A stretch of 64,000 nucleotides of DNA from Arthrobacter sp. ISL-95 (GCF_018613695.1 NZ_JAGGPR010000007.1:62001-126000), one strand, 5' to 3'; counted from the stretch's first letter, positions 36,205-44,965 are shown. A program made the numbers and translations. Notes: generated from the letters alone by a model not told the origin.

Positions 36205-36450
36205 CGGAATGACGAGGGCGGCCCCGGCCTCCTGCCACCCAGCGAAGTTCTATTCCTTCCTACTTCGGGAACAAGCAACATGCCACGGCTGGCGAGAGCA
36301 CTGGAGCAGCTCAAAGTCCCGGTCTTACCGCGTCCGGACCTGGACGTGCTCGACAACGAATCCGTAATAGAAACACCGTGGAGGCTTTGGGAGGCAACTG
36401 GCGGGACTTAGCCGCTGATTGGAGAACTGTAACCGGGTGGACGGGACGGC
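36205..36450 (+). pseudogene. TOPRIM-type ATP-dependent nuclease fragment
   Basis: The segment EVLFLPTSGTSNMPRLARAL, then EQLKVPVLPRPDLDVLDNES, followed after a frameshift by EALGGNWRDLAADWRTV, looks like the TOPRIM part of OLD/AAA-type nucleases, where a DxDVL(D/N)DES motif is typical. No ATPase domain is left. It is probably a relic of a phage-defence or repair nuclease. Confidence 0.45.
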
Positions 36451-36850
36451 GCGGATATCCGCCCGGGCCTGCGCGAACAGTGCGTTCCCGCGCTCCGGCT
36501 CCGGGATGCTGTCGCGGCGGGCGCGCAGCTGCTACCGGAGCCGGACTGTGGACACCGGTCCCCGCTTCACGAAATTCGTGCCAGAACCCCACGAAGTTAA
36601 CATTGGGAAGCCGGCGAACGTGCACATCCTCTGTCCCGCTGTGGTCAGGTTGCCTCGGTCAGCGCGCCTGACACTACCCTCGCGCACCGCCATCCTGGTT
36701 CGCCTTAAGCGGGGAACCTGACAACCCGGTTCCTTCGACAGGGAGTTCCGGTCGCGAGCCTGGTGAAGTCCGTTATCCAAGACCGTGGGTATCCTCCTCG
36801 CCGACAGAGCCGGCGCAGGATCTCGACTAGGGGCGCCTTCCCACCCGGGG
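36451..36850. other. Degraded stretch, nothing recognised
   Basis: These 400 bases between two gene remnants show no intact frame with family character. They may be further decayed sequence of the TOPRIM nuclease gene. Confidence 0.35.
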
Positions 36851-37260
36851 CTAGGTTTGCTGGACCGTCGTGGGTGCCATGGTGGTGAGACCGGCGGTCC
36901 GGAAGCCCTTCACGACCAGCCATACACCCAGTGAGAACTCTCACAGGAAGACGGGTAGCCCCGCTAGGGCCGACCACGCGGACACCTGCTCGTTGAGACC
37001 GAAGAAGGTGGCGCCCGAGGATGCGAGCAAAAACGCCGCCCCGATGAAACCCATCACCGGGATCGGCCGCGGCACCAAGCCGGAGCGGTATAGCAGGGAG
37101 CCAAGTAGCAGGGCGTTGATGACCGTGACGACGCCGGAGCCAAGCAGGAAGGTCCAGTCGTGTACCGCGACGAGGCCAGCGCCGACGGCGGTCAGGGCTC
37201 CGGACTCCATGCCTGCAGGATCCTGCCGCAGCGCCACGACCGAGAGGACGGCTACGACCC
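36851..37260 (-). pseudogene. DUF4386 membrane protein fragment with internal stop
   Basis: ALRQDPAGMESGALTAVGAG, then VAVHDWTFLLGSGVVTVINA and GLVPRPIPVMGFIGAAFLLA match the C-terminal half of DUF4386 membrane proteins. After LAGLPVFL an in-frame TGA replaces what is probably a Trp codon; the natural tail (EFSLGVWLVVKGF) continues to the TAG at 36851-36853. The N-terminal half is absent. Confidence 0.65.
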
Positions 37261-37430
37261 GACGAAAATGACCGCGGCGTGAAATCTAGAATCGCGCTAG
37301 GAACGAGCTTCGCCTAATTGTCTCCGGGTCAAGTCGAACGAATCGGTGTCTGGTGAGCCAACTTCACCGGCCACCGTCGGCTGCATTCACCCTACGAGCA
37401 GGTCAAACAGCCGTCAGCCACGCAAGGGAA

Positions 37431-37604
37431 CTACAAAGCCGTGCCCTCTGTCGTCCTTTTGGCCTGCATGATGGTCGTCAGGACCGGGGTGAGGAGTTGC
37501 TTATCGGTGCCGCTGACCGGGATCAATCCGTAAAGATAGGCCTCAAGCTCGATCTCTCCGGCTCTCCCGCCTACACGGTAGAACGCGGCCCATAAATCAT
37601 CCAT
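37431..37604 (-). CDS. Small protein, distant family B member
   Basis: A 57-residue frame: MDDLWAAFYRVGGRAGEIEL, then EAYLYGLIPVSGTDKQLLTP. The LWxxFY block, the GG turn and the LEAYLY segment parallel RLWxRYWxxGG and FDLDxYLY of family B (27818, 29639, 51402), although overall identity is low. The ribosome-binding site is weak. It may be a functional cousin or a remnant. Confidence 0.45.
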   Translation of the reverse strand: MDDLWAAFYRVGGRAGEIELEAYLYGLIPVSGTDKQLLTPVLTTIMQAKRTTEGTAL

Positions 37605-37762
37605 GGTTACAGGACAGTTGAATTGGCAGCGAACTGACCCGCCCGCGGAGGATCAGTTAAAGGCCGGAGTCCTGAAAGGGTCGGAGAACAGCCCCGCGAC
37701 CTCGCAACGACGCGGTTTGCTCATTTCAGGGATATCCCCGAAAAATCGCGGCTGCCGACGGG

Positions 37763-37985
37763 CTAATAGGAGTCCCGCTGCCCGGCTTCGGGTTCTGCCC
37801 ATTCGAGCGCGGCAACGAGGTGCCCCTCGTTGGGAGGGGCCTGTTGCTCTGCGGCCGGAAGCTTGTCGTAGGTGTAGGCGGCAATGGCCATGGGCGAGGT
37901 CGAGCGGCCGAGGCTGTACCTGACGCTGCGGTCGTTCTTGGTGCCGCAGATCAGGATGCCGAGGGGTAGCGCTCGGGAGTCCGGG
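37763..37985 (-). pseudogene. DUF1016/PDDEXK nuclease C-terminal fragment
   Basis: LPLGILICGTKNDRSVRYSL, then GRSTSPMAIAAYTYDKLPAA matches the C-terminal end of YhcG/DUF1016 PDDEXK nucleases (PTVGILLC..KD, ..PLAVAxY..LP). The gene is cut at about 37985. These nucleases are linked to restriction or defence loci. It ends in a TAG at 37763-37765. Confidence 0.6.
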
Positions 37986-38061
37986 TGCGGTGCCGTGGTT
38001 CGGAATCGTCGGGCCGATCCGTAACGATGACGGTGGGGTGGCCGTCATGCTGGTGTCCGGG

Positions 38062-38475
38062 TCAGAGGGGCGTGGGGGGACGGGCCGTTGCGGCGGTGGG
38101 CGGGTGCTCTATAGCGAGGACCGAGATGTCGATGCGCCCGGGAGTGAGCCCGGTGTGGCTGACGGTCCGGGTGATCTGCTCCCGCACGGCCTGGGCGACG
38201 TTCAGGGCTGCGAACGCGATATCGGTGGCGATGTCGAGCTGGACGTCGGCGATGCCGTGGTGGACGGTCACGAAGACGCCGTCGTGCCGGGCGGGAGTCG
38301 TGCGGGTCTCTGCCCTGCGGAGATTTTGGAGTGTTCCTTTTCCCAAGTGGATGAGAAGGTTTTTCAGGGTCGGTTCGAGCCGGAGGACACCTGGTGTATC
38401 GAGGGCGGTGCGGGCAGCAAGGTCGGCGATAAGATCGCTGCTGATCAGTCGGGCTTCGAGGGGATGCTCAGACAT
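38062..38475 (-). CDS. Asp23/Gls24 family protein (sigma-operon member)
   Basis: This 137-residue protein has the Asp23 pattern: IADLAARTALDTPGVLRLEP, DGVFVTVHHGIADVQLDIAT and a C-terminal GRIDISVLAIE strand. Asp23-type proteins associate with the membrane through AmaP/DUF2273 partners and respond to envelope stress. It overlaps the gene above it by 8 bases and closes a three-gene operon led by an ECF sigma factor. The start MSEHPLEARL is fixed by that overlap. Confidence 0.75.
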   Translation of the reverse strand: MSEHPLEARLISSDLIADLAARTALDTPGVLRLEPTLKNLLIHLGKGTLQNLRRAETRTTPARHDGVFVTVHHGIADVQLDIATDIAFAALNVAQAVREQITRTVSHTGLTPGRIDISVLAIEHPPTAATARPPTPL

Positions 38476-39052
38476 CGTAGAAATCCTCCACGGTGATGTT
38501 GACGGTCCCGGCGTTGAGTCCGACGTGTCCTGTGATCATGGTGATGATCCGCTGACGCAGCAGCTCGGCGGTTCCGGGGATGTCGGTGTCGGAGGCCACG
38601 GCGATTCGAAGGTCCACCGAGATGCCGGCGGTTCCGGCCGGGCGGAGGGCGTCCGCGGTAGCCGGGTCAGCGTGGACGCGGCAGCGGCGGCCGCGTACTC
38701 CCGGAAGGGCATCGGTGCCGAACCAGATGACTGAAGTGATGGCTTGTTCGCTGATCGTGATGCCCCCCTGGCCAGACTGGAAGACGGGGAGCCGGTTGCC
38801 CCTGCGGACTTCGGCGCGGGCCAGGTTCATGATGGCGTCCTTGACGGCGTGATGGGGCTGCAGGGAGGGGTCTTCTGCATCGTTGTCCCGAAGCGTGCGG
38901 GCGGCCTCCGCGAGCTTTGCCAGGCTGCCCCGTGCCGTCCGGCACGGGGCGCAGCCGTTTTCATGGGCGGTGGGGGGCTGGTTGATGGTTGCCCAGACCT
39001 CGTCGATGCTCCGGCCACAGCCCAGGCGGGGATTGGTTTCGTCTATTGCCAT
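38468..39052 (-). CDS. Asp23-like protein with N-terminal zinc anti-sigma motif
   Basis: This 194-residue protein has two parts. The N-terminus contains His30-x3-Cys34-x2-Cys37 (AHENGCAPCRTA), the HxxxCxxC signature of zinc-containing anti-sigma factors, followed by a helix. The C-terminal part (about 70-190) is Asp23-like: HHAVKDAIMNLARAEVRRGN, then SVDLRIAVASDTDIPGTAEL and GTVNITVEDFYDV. It overlaps the ECF sigma gene by 10 bases, the usual place of an anti-sigma gene. I infer that it is the anti-sigma factor, with an Asp23 domain as the envelope-stress sensor. This joining is unusual. Confidence 0.65.
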   Translation of the reverse strand: MAIDETNPRLGCGRSIDEVWATINQPPTAHENGCAPCRTARGSLAKLAEAARTLRDNDAEDPSLQPHHAVKDAIMNLARAEVRRGNRLPVFQSGQGGITISEQAITSVIWFGTDALPGVRGRRCRVHADPATADALRPAGTAGISVDLRIAVASDTDIPGTAELLRQRIITMITGHVGLNAGTVNITVEDFYDV

Positions 39053-39651
39053 TGACTCATCCTTTCCGCGAGTTGTGCGCGTGCTCTGGCGAGGCGGCCT
39101 CTGACCGTCGGTTCACTGATCTCCAACGTTGCGGCTATTTCAGCGTAGCTGCGTTCGTGGATTTCCCGCAGGAGCCAGCAGGCGCGCTGCCCGGGCGGGA
39201 GGGTCAACAGCGCTGTGGTCAGGCCGTCGATCTCGCAGGAGATTTCCGCTTCGCGGGCGGGATCGCCTCCGGCTCCCGGTTCGGTGAAGGAACCCGGAAT
39301 TGATTGCAAAGTTACCGGTTCCTGGACGACCTCCGCCTGCCTGGATCGCCGGCGCAGACTGTCCAGGCAGCGGTTGGTGGCCATCTGGTAAAGCCATCCG
39401 CTGAAAGCCTGCACGTTTATTAGCAGCGGCAACTGTCTCCAGCAGGCCACCAGGGTCTCCTGCACGACGTCTTCGGCTTCGCCCCGGTCGTGGAGCATCC
39501 GGAAAGCGAGACGGAAAAGTCTGCCCTGATACGCCTCGACGAGGTATTCGAAGGCGTCCAGGTTGCCGTCCTGGGCCCGGGCGACGACGGTCGCCTCGTC
39601 CAGATCCTCGGGCCGGGTCAGGGCAACGGGTTCATGTTCATCCATCGTCAC
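39043..39651 (-). CDS. ECF sigma factor
   Basis: This is a 202-residue sigma-70 family extracytoplasmic-function factor. Region 2 is DAFEYLVEAYQGRLFRLAFR with GEAEDVVQETLVACWRQL; region 4 is LPPGQRACWLLREIHERSYA with ISEPTVRGRLARARAQL. It directs RNA polymerase to a small stress regulon. It sits divergent from a five-gene Asp23 operon (39854-42240), which is the obvious target. The next gene in its own operon carries an anti-sigma-like zinc motif. It starts at an ATG at 39651 (MTMDEHEP) or 39645. Confidence 0.9.
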   Translation of the reverse strand: MTMDEHEPVALTRPEDLDEATVVARAQDGNLDAFEYLVEAYQGRLFRLAFRMLHDRGEAEDVVQETLVACWRQLPLLINVQAFSGWLYQMATNRCLDSLRRRSRQAEVVQEPVTLQSIPGSFTEPGAGGDPAREAEISCEIDGLTTALLTLPPGQRACWLLREIHERSYAEIAATLEISEPTVRGRLARARAQLAERMSQWQ

Positions 39652-39853
39652 CGCCGTCCCCTGTGCCCCCGAACCGCGCCACCCGGGTTTCGGGGATTAG
39701 GACCAATACTTTCAGACGGGGCCGGTCATGGGAATGCCCGGTGCGAGGGAAGCAGGGAGAAAACAGTTTTGCCTTTCCGCGTGACGTTTGGTGGTGCCGT
39801 GCGTCTTTAACTATGTAAGCAAACATCGCATCGCTTGATTGGAGATGGTTCCC

Positions 39854-40354
39854 GTGACAGAAGCCCCACAGTTCCCGGCACAGTCCGGTGGCATGGTGGC
39901 AACCCAGGAGGGGCAGAAGCGGGACGCCCCCGTTGAGACCCGCCGCAGCACTGACCTGTTGCACACAGACCGGGGAGATACCACCATTGAGGAAACCGTG
40001 GTCCAGAAGCTGGCAGGCATGGCAACGCGTGAGGTTCCCGGCGTGTATGCGATGGGTAGCGCTGTCCGGCGCGCGTTCGGCGCGATGACCGAGCGTATCG
40101 CCGGTTCCCAGACCAATGTCAGCGGCGGGGTGAGCGTGGAAAAGGGTGAACGCCAGACCGCCATCGACTTGAGCATCGTCGTCGAGTACGGAACATCCAT
40201 CGTCGAGGTCAGCCAAGGTATCCGGCGCAATGTCATCCAGTCGGTGGAGCGCGCCACCGGTCTGGAGGTGCTGGAAGTGAACGTCCACGTCACCGATGTT
40301 CATCTGCCCGAGGATGAGCGGCCCGAAGAGGACGCCAAACAGCCTCTGCAGTAA
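39854..40354 (+). CDS. Asp23/Gls24 family envelope stress protein 1
   Basis: This protein of about 166 residues has an acidic N-terminal tail and the complete Asp23 domain (IEETVVQKLAGMATREVPGV, FGAMTERIAG, ERQTAIDLSIVVEYGTSIVE and LEVLEVNVHVTDVHLP). It is the first gene of the rightward operon. I favour the GTG at 39854, with GGAG 9 bases upstream, over the TTG at 39839. It probably forms a membrane-proximal scaffold with the DUF2273 and AmaP-like products downstream. Confidence 0.88.
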   Translation: MTEAPQFPAQSGGMVATQEGQKRDAPVETRRSTDLLHTDRGDTTIEETVVQKLAGMATREVPGVYAMGSAVRRAFGAMTERIAGSQTNVSGGVSVEKGERQTAIDLSIVVEYGTSIVEVSQGIRRNVIQSVERATGLEVLEVNVHVTDVHLPEDERPEEDAKQPLQ

Positions 40355-40411
40355 CCACCTCACCTGCGCTGCCTCGTTTCGGGCGGTAACCGACTATGGA
40401 AGGAGCGCCGC

Positions 40412-40591
40412 ATGTCCACTACACGATGGTGTCTGGCAGTCGGCTTGGTACTAGGAATTGTTTTGGCCTTCGGAGGCTTTACAGCCCTGGTGATAGCGGT
40501 CCTCTTTGGCCTGATCGGGCTGATAGTGGGCCGTATCGCTGAAGGCAAACTGGATCTGCAGGCCCTGTTCGGCAAAGCATCCAGCCGATGA
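40412..40591 (+). CDS. DUF2273 small membrane protein
   Basis: A 59-residue protein with two hydrophobic helices: LAVGLVLGIVLAFGGFTALV and IAVLFGLIGLIVGRIAEGKL, the DUF2273 layout found beside Asp23 genes. AAGGAG lies 7 bases upstream of the ATG. The stop overlaps the next start (ATGA), so translation is coupled. It likely anchors the Asp23 proteins to the membrane. Confidence 0.85.
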   Translation: MSTTRWCLAVGLVLGIVLAFGGFTALVIAVLFGLIGLIVGRIAEGKLDLQALFGKASSR

Positions 40592-40998
40592 ATACCGCCG
40601 CAGCACCTGCCGGCTCCCAGGACTTGGAGTACCGGGACCTGGATTCGCGGGGGCGCACCGTCCTGGACCGGAAGGTGGTGGAGAAGATCGCCGGTCAGGT
40701 CGCCGGCGAGGAGTCCTTTGCCGGTGGGTCTTCAGGAGGGTTTCTGGGCATCGGAGCACATTCTGACTTTTCCGTCCGGCCCAAAGTCACGGTGGAACTG
40801 GCAGGCAATATGGCCGTGCTCAGCGTGGAAATAGGGCTGCTCTACCCGGTGCCGCTGCGCCAGGCAACCGAACAGTTGCGCCGCCGGATCAGCGAACGCG
40901 TCACCGCCTTGACCGGGGTGGAGGTTCGGCAGGTCGACATCACAGTGTCCTGGCTGAAACCTGCCGATGAAATCACCGGCCGCCGGAGGCTGTTATGA
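40588..40998 (+). CDS. Asp23/Gls24 family envelope stress protein 2
   Basis: A 136-residue Asp23-domain protein: TVLDRKVVEKIAGQVAGEES, VRPKVTVELAGNMAVLSVEI, LRRRISERVTALTGVEVRQV and DITVSWL. A Gly/Ser-rich insert (AGGSSGGFLGIGAHSDF) lies after the first helix. It is coupled by ATGA overlaps to the genes on both sides. It is a second, diverged member of the same complex. Confidence 0.85.
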   Translation: MNTAAAPAGSQDLEYRDLDSRGRTVLDRKVVEKIAGQVAGEESFAGGSSGGFLGIGAHSDFSVRPKVTVELAGNMAVLSVEIGLLYPVPLRQATEQLRRRISERVTALTGVEVRQVDITVSWLKPADEITGRRRLL

Positions 40999-41576
40999 GC
41001 AGGCACGATGGGAAAGTCACCCCCCTGCGGCACCGTCCCAGCCGGGCTATTCCTGCCCTGATCCTGGGAACACTGCTTCTGGCCGCCGGCGTGGCACTGG
41101 TATGGGCGGCAGTGGCCCGGCTGGTCACGGGTTCGTGGCCGGTGTATCTGGCCGGGCCCCGGGACTGGCTGACCGGTGTGACCTGGAACGATCCGGGAGT
41201 CTGGGCTGCCGGGGCCGCGGCGACGGTCCTGGGATTCGTCCTGCTCGCGGCAGCACTGGTTCCGGGCCGCTTCAACGCCGTACAACTGCAGGCACCCGCG
41301 GACGGGGGCCATGCCCCGGCGGCGGGCGCGCAGGAGATTGTCATGACAAGGCGGGCCATTGCGCGGTATGCGGCGGCCCACTGTGAACACGTCGACGGCG
41401 TCAGGTCAGCCACGGCCACGGCTTCGGCACGCGCAGTCCACCTGAACGTGACCACGGCCCTGCACGAAACAGGGGAGCTGCGCGCGCGAGTGATTGCCGT
41501 GGTCACCGAACGCCTGACCGGTACCGGGCTCAACCCGGTCCCGAAGGCCGCCGCCTCCGTCCGGTCCAGGGAATAA
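40995..41576 (+). CDS. DUF6286-like Asp23-associated membrane protein
   Basis: A 193-residue protein with two membrane helices (ALILGTLLLAAGVALVWAAV and AAGAAATVLGFVLLAAALVP) and a C-terminal soluble domain of Asp23-like alpha/beta pattern (AIARYAAAHCEHVDGVRSAT, ASARAVHLNVTTALHETGEL). This is the DUF6286 organisation known from actinobacterial Asp23 loci. The start overlaps the upstream stop (ATGA). It probably tethers the complex. Confidence 0.8.
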   Translation: MSRHDGKVTPLRHRPSRAIPALILGTLLLAAGVALVWAAVARLVTGSWPVYLAGPRDWLTGVTWNDPGVWAAGAAATVLGFVLLAAALVPGRFNAVQLQAPADGGHAPAAGAQEIVMTRRAIARYAAAHCEHVDGVRSATATASARAVHLNVTTALHETGELRARVIAVVTERLTGTGLNPVPKAAASVRSRE

Positions 41577-41619
41577 CATCGGCAACCCATCCTCCCGCAT
41601 TCCGGAAAGAAGGCACCCC

Positions 41620-42240
41620 ATGCGACAACACGCCGGAGTATTGAACCGCACCTGGCTCCTCATCCTCGGCATTCTCGCCCTCGCCGGCGGCGTCCTGACA
41701 CTGCTGGCCGCCAACGGAACGCTGCACGCCATGAGCCCTGCAATGCCCGCCGCGGAAAGTCCCGTCGTGACAGGTGACCTGCACACGGTCTTCGAACCTG
41801 CCTATGTTACGGCCATTGTCCTGGTGGCCGGGGTTCTCATCGGCGCCCTGGGATTGTCATGGATCCTGGCACAGATTCCCCGAAGGAATCCCGCCGACAC
41901 GTACCGGTTGCATCAGGATCCCGCCTCCGGAACCACGCTATGCGATGCTGCGGCGCTGGCCTCCGCCGTGGAAAACCAAATCAATACCCTGCCCGGAGTC
42001 GTGGGTTCCTCGGCGCTGCTGCGAGGCACCGCCATGGAACCGGATCTCACCATGAAGATCACGGTTAACAATCGCGCCGACATCCAGGACGTCCTCCACA
42101 GGATCAACACCACCGTCATTCCGGACCTTTCCACGGCCTTGGAGACACCGCTGCGGCGGACAGGAATCCAGATTGAGATCAGCGGCCGCAACGCTCTTGC
42201 CGGCACCACCGTCGCGACCACCGGCACCGTGATCTACTAG
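41620..42240 (+). CDS. AmaP-like alkaline shock membrane anchor protein
   Basis: A 206-residue protein with two N-terminal membrane segments (WLLILGILALAGGVLTLLAA and VTAIVLVAGVLIGALGLSWI) and a C-terminal Asp23-like domain (ALASAVENQINTLPGVVGSS, LTMKITVNNRADIQDVLHRI, GIQIEISGRNAL). It follows the DUF6286 gene by 43 bases and has a GAAAGAAGG ribosome-binding site. It is the last gene of the operon. The AmaP role, holding Asp23 at the membrane, is by family analogy. Confidence 0.78.
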   Translation: MRQHAGVLNRTWLLILGILALAGGVLTLLAANGTLHAMSPAMPAAESPVVTGDLHTVFEPAYVTAIVLVAGVLIGALGLSWILAQIPRRNPADTYRLHQDPASGTTLCDAAALASAVENQINTLPGVVGSSALLRGTAMEPDLTMKITVNNRADIQDVLHRINTTVIPDLSTALETPLRRTGIQIEISGRNALAGTTVATTGTVIY

Positions 42241-42244
42241 GCCC

Positions 42245-42677
42245 GTCACGAGCAATGGATCAGGTTCCGGATGATCTACAGTCGCATCTCAGACCCGGAG
42301 GTCGGCGGGAATACGAAGCTGCCCTTACTGCCTGGCAACCGCATGGCAGGTCCTGCGATCGAGGCACTGATGAACGGCAAACTCGGTAACCAGGCCCTTC
42401 ATTAGCTGCATACTAACTTCCTCAAAACCGAACTGGAGCTGGGCCACTGCCCCCGATTGCCCGCTGAAGGTCCAGACGTTCCTGCCTAGAGTTCCTTACC
42501 ACCAGCGAATACGTTCCCAGGCTCCGGGCACGACTGGACCGAGAGGAAGACCTCATCGCCGATGCCCAGGTCCGGGGATGGCCCCCTGAAGTCGAACGTC
42601 ACCACGCTACTCAACGGCGCATCAACGAGCTTCTCGAGGAGCATCAGGTTTCCACAAGAGACTATGCAATGTCCTGA
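42245..42677 (+). mobile_element. Tyrosine integrase C-terminal remnant
   Basis: In one frame: IYSRISDPEVGGNTKLPLLP, AGPAIEALMNGKLGNQALH, an in-frame TAG, then NFLKTELELGHCPRLPAEG. After a shift: CLEFLTTSEYVPRLRARLDR, EEDLIADAQVRGWPPEVERH. This order matches the tail of large site-specific integrases carried by actinobacterial elements. The catalytic domain is gone and the Cys-rich motif between the two pieces is deleted. Confidence 0.6.
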
Positions 42678-42714
42678 CTTAGTACAGCTGGACGCTCCAG
42701 TAGGATTCCCTCTA

Positions 42715-43120
42715 TGAGGGAGCGTGAAATCCAGGAGCCGGTTGAGGTTGATGGCGGTAAGGGCACCGTGCGACTGCGTTCCGATGGCATCATCCACCTG
42801 ATCTGGAATCCAAAGGTCCGCATTGAAGCCCATGACGCGCGGGCAGCCATGGCAGCGGTAACGAGGTAGCCGGTGAACTGGAATACCCCATGCTGGTTGA
42901 TATGGCCAGCACGGAGAGAGTATCGCGGGAGGCCCGTTCGATATTCTCTATTCCCTGCGCCGCCAACCGGATAGCCCTCCTCGGGTCAAGCCCTGTCGAT
43001 CGGATCCTGGCCAACTTTTTCCTTGGCGTACACAGCCCTCCGTGCCCCACCCAATTTTTCACTTCACGAGCTGAATCCATGGAGTGGCTGCTAGGGGATT
43101 CCGACGGCCTACCAAGATAG
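42715..43120 (+). pseudogene. STAS/SEC14-like protein (family C, copy 2, frameshifted)
   Basis: The ATG at 42715 starts MREREIQEPVEVDGGKGTVR, then LRSDGIIHLIWNPKVRIEAH and DARAAMAAV. One missing base near 42858-42870 creates a TAG; the other frame continues EVAGELEYPMLVDMASTERV and SPVDRILANFFLGVHSPPCP to FFTSRAESMEWLLGDS. The layout is as in the intact copy at 51685. Confidence 0.75.
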
Positions 43121-43314
43121 CTGCTGGCTTGCCTTCTGCAGCTGCATCGACGTCGAACTCGTTCGTCGGCCAAAAGAATCTCAACAAAGCTAAAGGGCCT
43201 GAGCCCGGTCGAATACCGTGCCTACACCCTCGCGGTCTAACACCTATTTAGCTAGTCCAACTTTCGGGGACCAGTTCAACATGTGTAACGGGCCTCCTTC
43301 TGGACTGAGCGGGC

Positions 43315-44838
43315 TCAGTGGCCGGCGCCGAGTTTGCCGCCGAGGCGTTCGCGCATGAGGATGCTGGCGTCGTTGAGGCCGACGATCTTTACGTCTTTGC
43401 CGTGGTGGTGGTATTTCTCGGTGATGGCGTCCAGCGCAGCGATGGTGGATGCGTCCCAGAGGTGGGAGGCGTGCATGTCGATGACGACGTGCTCGGGGTC
43501 CAGTGCGTATTCGAACTGGGTGTAGAGGTCGTTGGAAGAGGCGAAGAACAGTTCTCCGTCCACGACGTAGGTGGCCGTTTCGTGGCTGTCGATGGTCTTG
43601 ACGGTGCGTTCGACGGTGACGAAGTGCGCTACCCGGCGGGCGAACATGACCATGGCCACGATCACGCCAACGCCCACGCCGATGGCCAGGTTGTGGGTGG
43701 CTACGGTGACGATGACTGTGGCGACCATGACGGTGGTTTCGCTTTTGGGCATCATTTTCAGGGTGCGGGGGTTGATGCTGTGCCAGTCGAAGGTGGCCAC
43801 GGAAACGAAGATCATCACTGCCACGAGGGCGGCCATGGGGATCAGCGAGACGATGTCGCCGAGTGCGACGACGAGGATGAGCAGGAAAACGCCGGCGAGG
43901 AAGGTGGAGATGCGGGTGCGGGCGCCGGAGGCTTTGACGTTGATCATGGTCTGACCGATCATGGCGCAGCCGCCCATGCCGCCGGTAAAGCCTGTAGCGA
44001 TGTTCGCCACACCTTGGCCCCAGGCTTCGCGGGTCTTGTGGGATCGGGTGTCAGTGACGTCGTCCACGAGCTTGGCCGTCATCAACGATTCGAGTAGCCC
44101 CACGAAAGCCATGGCGAGGGCGAACGGGAAGATGACCTGCAGGGTTTCGAGGCTGAACGGAACATTGGGGATGAACAGTTGCGGGAGCGAGTCGGGCAGG
44201 TCGCCCTTGTCGCCCACGGTGGGGACCGCGACGGACGCGAGAACGGTGATCAACGTGAGCACCACGATGGCTACCAGCGGGGCCGGGACAGCTTTGGTGA
44301 GCTTCGGCAGGCCGAAGACAATAACAAGGCCAAGAATAGCGAGTGGGTAGACCAGCCATGGGACACCGAGGAGTTCGGGGACCTGAGACATGAAGATCAG
44401 GATGGCCAGGGCGTTGACGAATCCGACCATGACCGAGCGGGGAATGAAGCGCATGAGCTTCGCGACCCCGGAAAGGCCCAGGATGATCTGGAAGATGCCT
44501 GCGAGGATCACGGCGGCGATGAAATAGTCCACGCCGTGGGATTTCACCAGCGGGGCAATCACCAGGGCGATCGCGCCGGTCGCCGCTGAGATCATGGCAG
44601 GGCGGCCGCCGACGAAGGCGATGGTGACCGCCATGGTGAAGGAGGCGAAGAGCCCAATCCGCGGATCAACCCCGGCAATGATGGAGAACGCGATGGCCTC
44701 AGGGATCAGCGCCAACGCGACGACCAGGCCGGCAAGGACCTCGGTCTTGAGCCGTTGCGGTGACATCAGGGTTCCCCGGACCGATTGAAGTTGTTCAGGG
44801 GTGAACGCCGGCGGGTGTTCGGCTTTTGTGGCGGCCAT
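43315..44838 (-). CDS. SulP family inorganic anion transporter (copy 3)
   Basis: This 507-residue protein is almost identical to copy 2 (8823-10346). The SulP core, about 10-12 membrane helices and the STAS domain (VVIDMHASHLWDASTIAALD) are all present. Most differences lie in the first 20 residues and in the loop around residues 205-215. The ATG at 44838 aligns with the copy 2 start. It is divergent from MerR regulator 3 with operator O4 between. The gene, its regulator and the terminator beyond form a duplicate of the 8.2-10.3 kb cassette. Confidence 0.92.
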   Translation of the reverse strand: MAATKAEHPPAFTPEQLQSVRGTLMSPQRLKTEVLAGLVVALALIPEAIAFSIIAGVDPRIGLFASFTMAVTIAFVGGRPAMISAATGAIALVIAPLVKSHGVDYFIAAVILAGIFQIILGLSGVAKLMRFIPRSVMVGFVNALAILIFMSQVPELLGVPWLVYPLAILGLVIVFGLPKLTKAVPAPLVAIVVLTLITVLASVAVPTVGDKGDLPDSLPQLFIPNVPFSLETLQVIFPFALAMAFVGLLESLMTAKLVDDVTDTRSHKTREAWGQGVANIATGFTGGMGGCAMIGQTMINVKASGARTRISTFLAGVFLLILVVALGDIVSLIPMAALVAVMIFVSVATFDWHSINPRTLKMMPKSETTVMVATVIVTVATHNLAIGVGVGVIVAMVMFARRVAHFVTVERTVKTIDSHETATYVVDGELFFASSNDLYTQFEYALDPEHVVIDMHASHLWDASTIAALDAITEKYHHHGKDVKIVGLNDASILMRERLGGKLGAGH

Positions 44839-44965
44839 TGCTGGCTCCGTTCATGGTCGAGAAGACACGGCTGTGGCTTCGGTGTTGCTAAGGAATGAGG
44901 GGCGCAGCGCCGCGCCGGGAAGAGGGGGGAATACTCTTGAGAGTCTCACCCCACCAATCAGACCC

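Noticed and set aside
37353-37595. Plus-strand frame of 80 codons.
   Set aside because: It is antisense to the small family B-like frame at 37431-37604 and has no motif.
43303-43318. Short palindrome ACTGAGCGGGCTCAGT at the SulP copy 3 stop codon as a terminator.
   Set aside because: The loop is only two bases and the stem overlaps the stop codon, so it would not form a useful hairpin.
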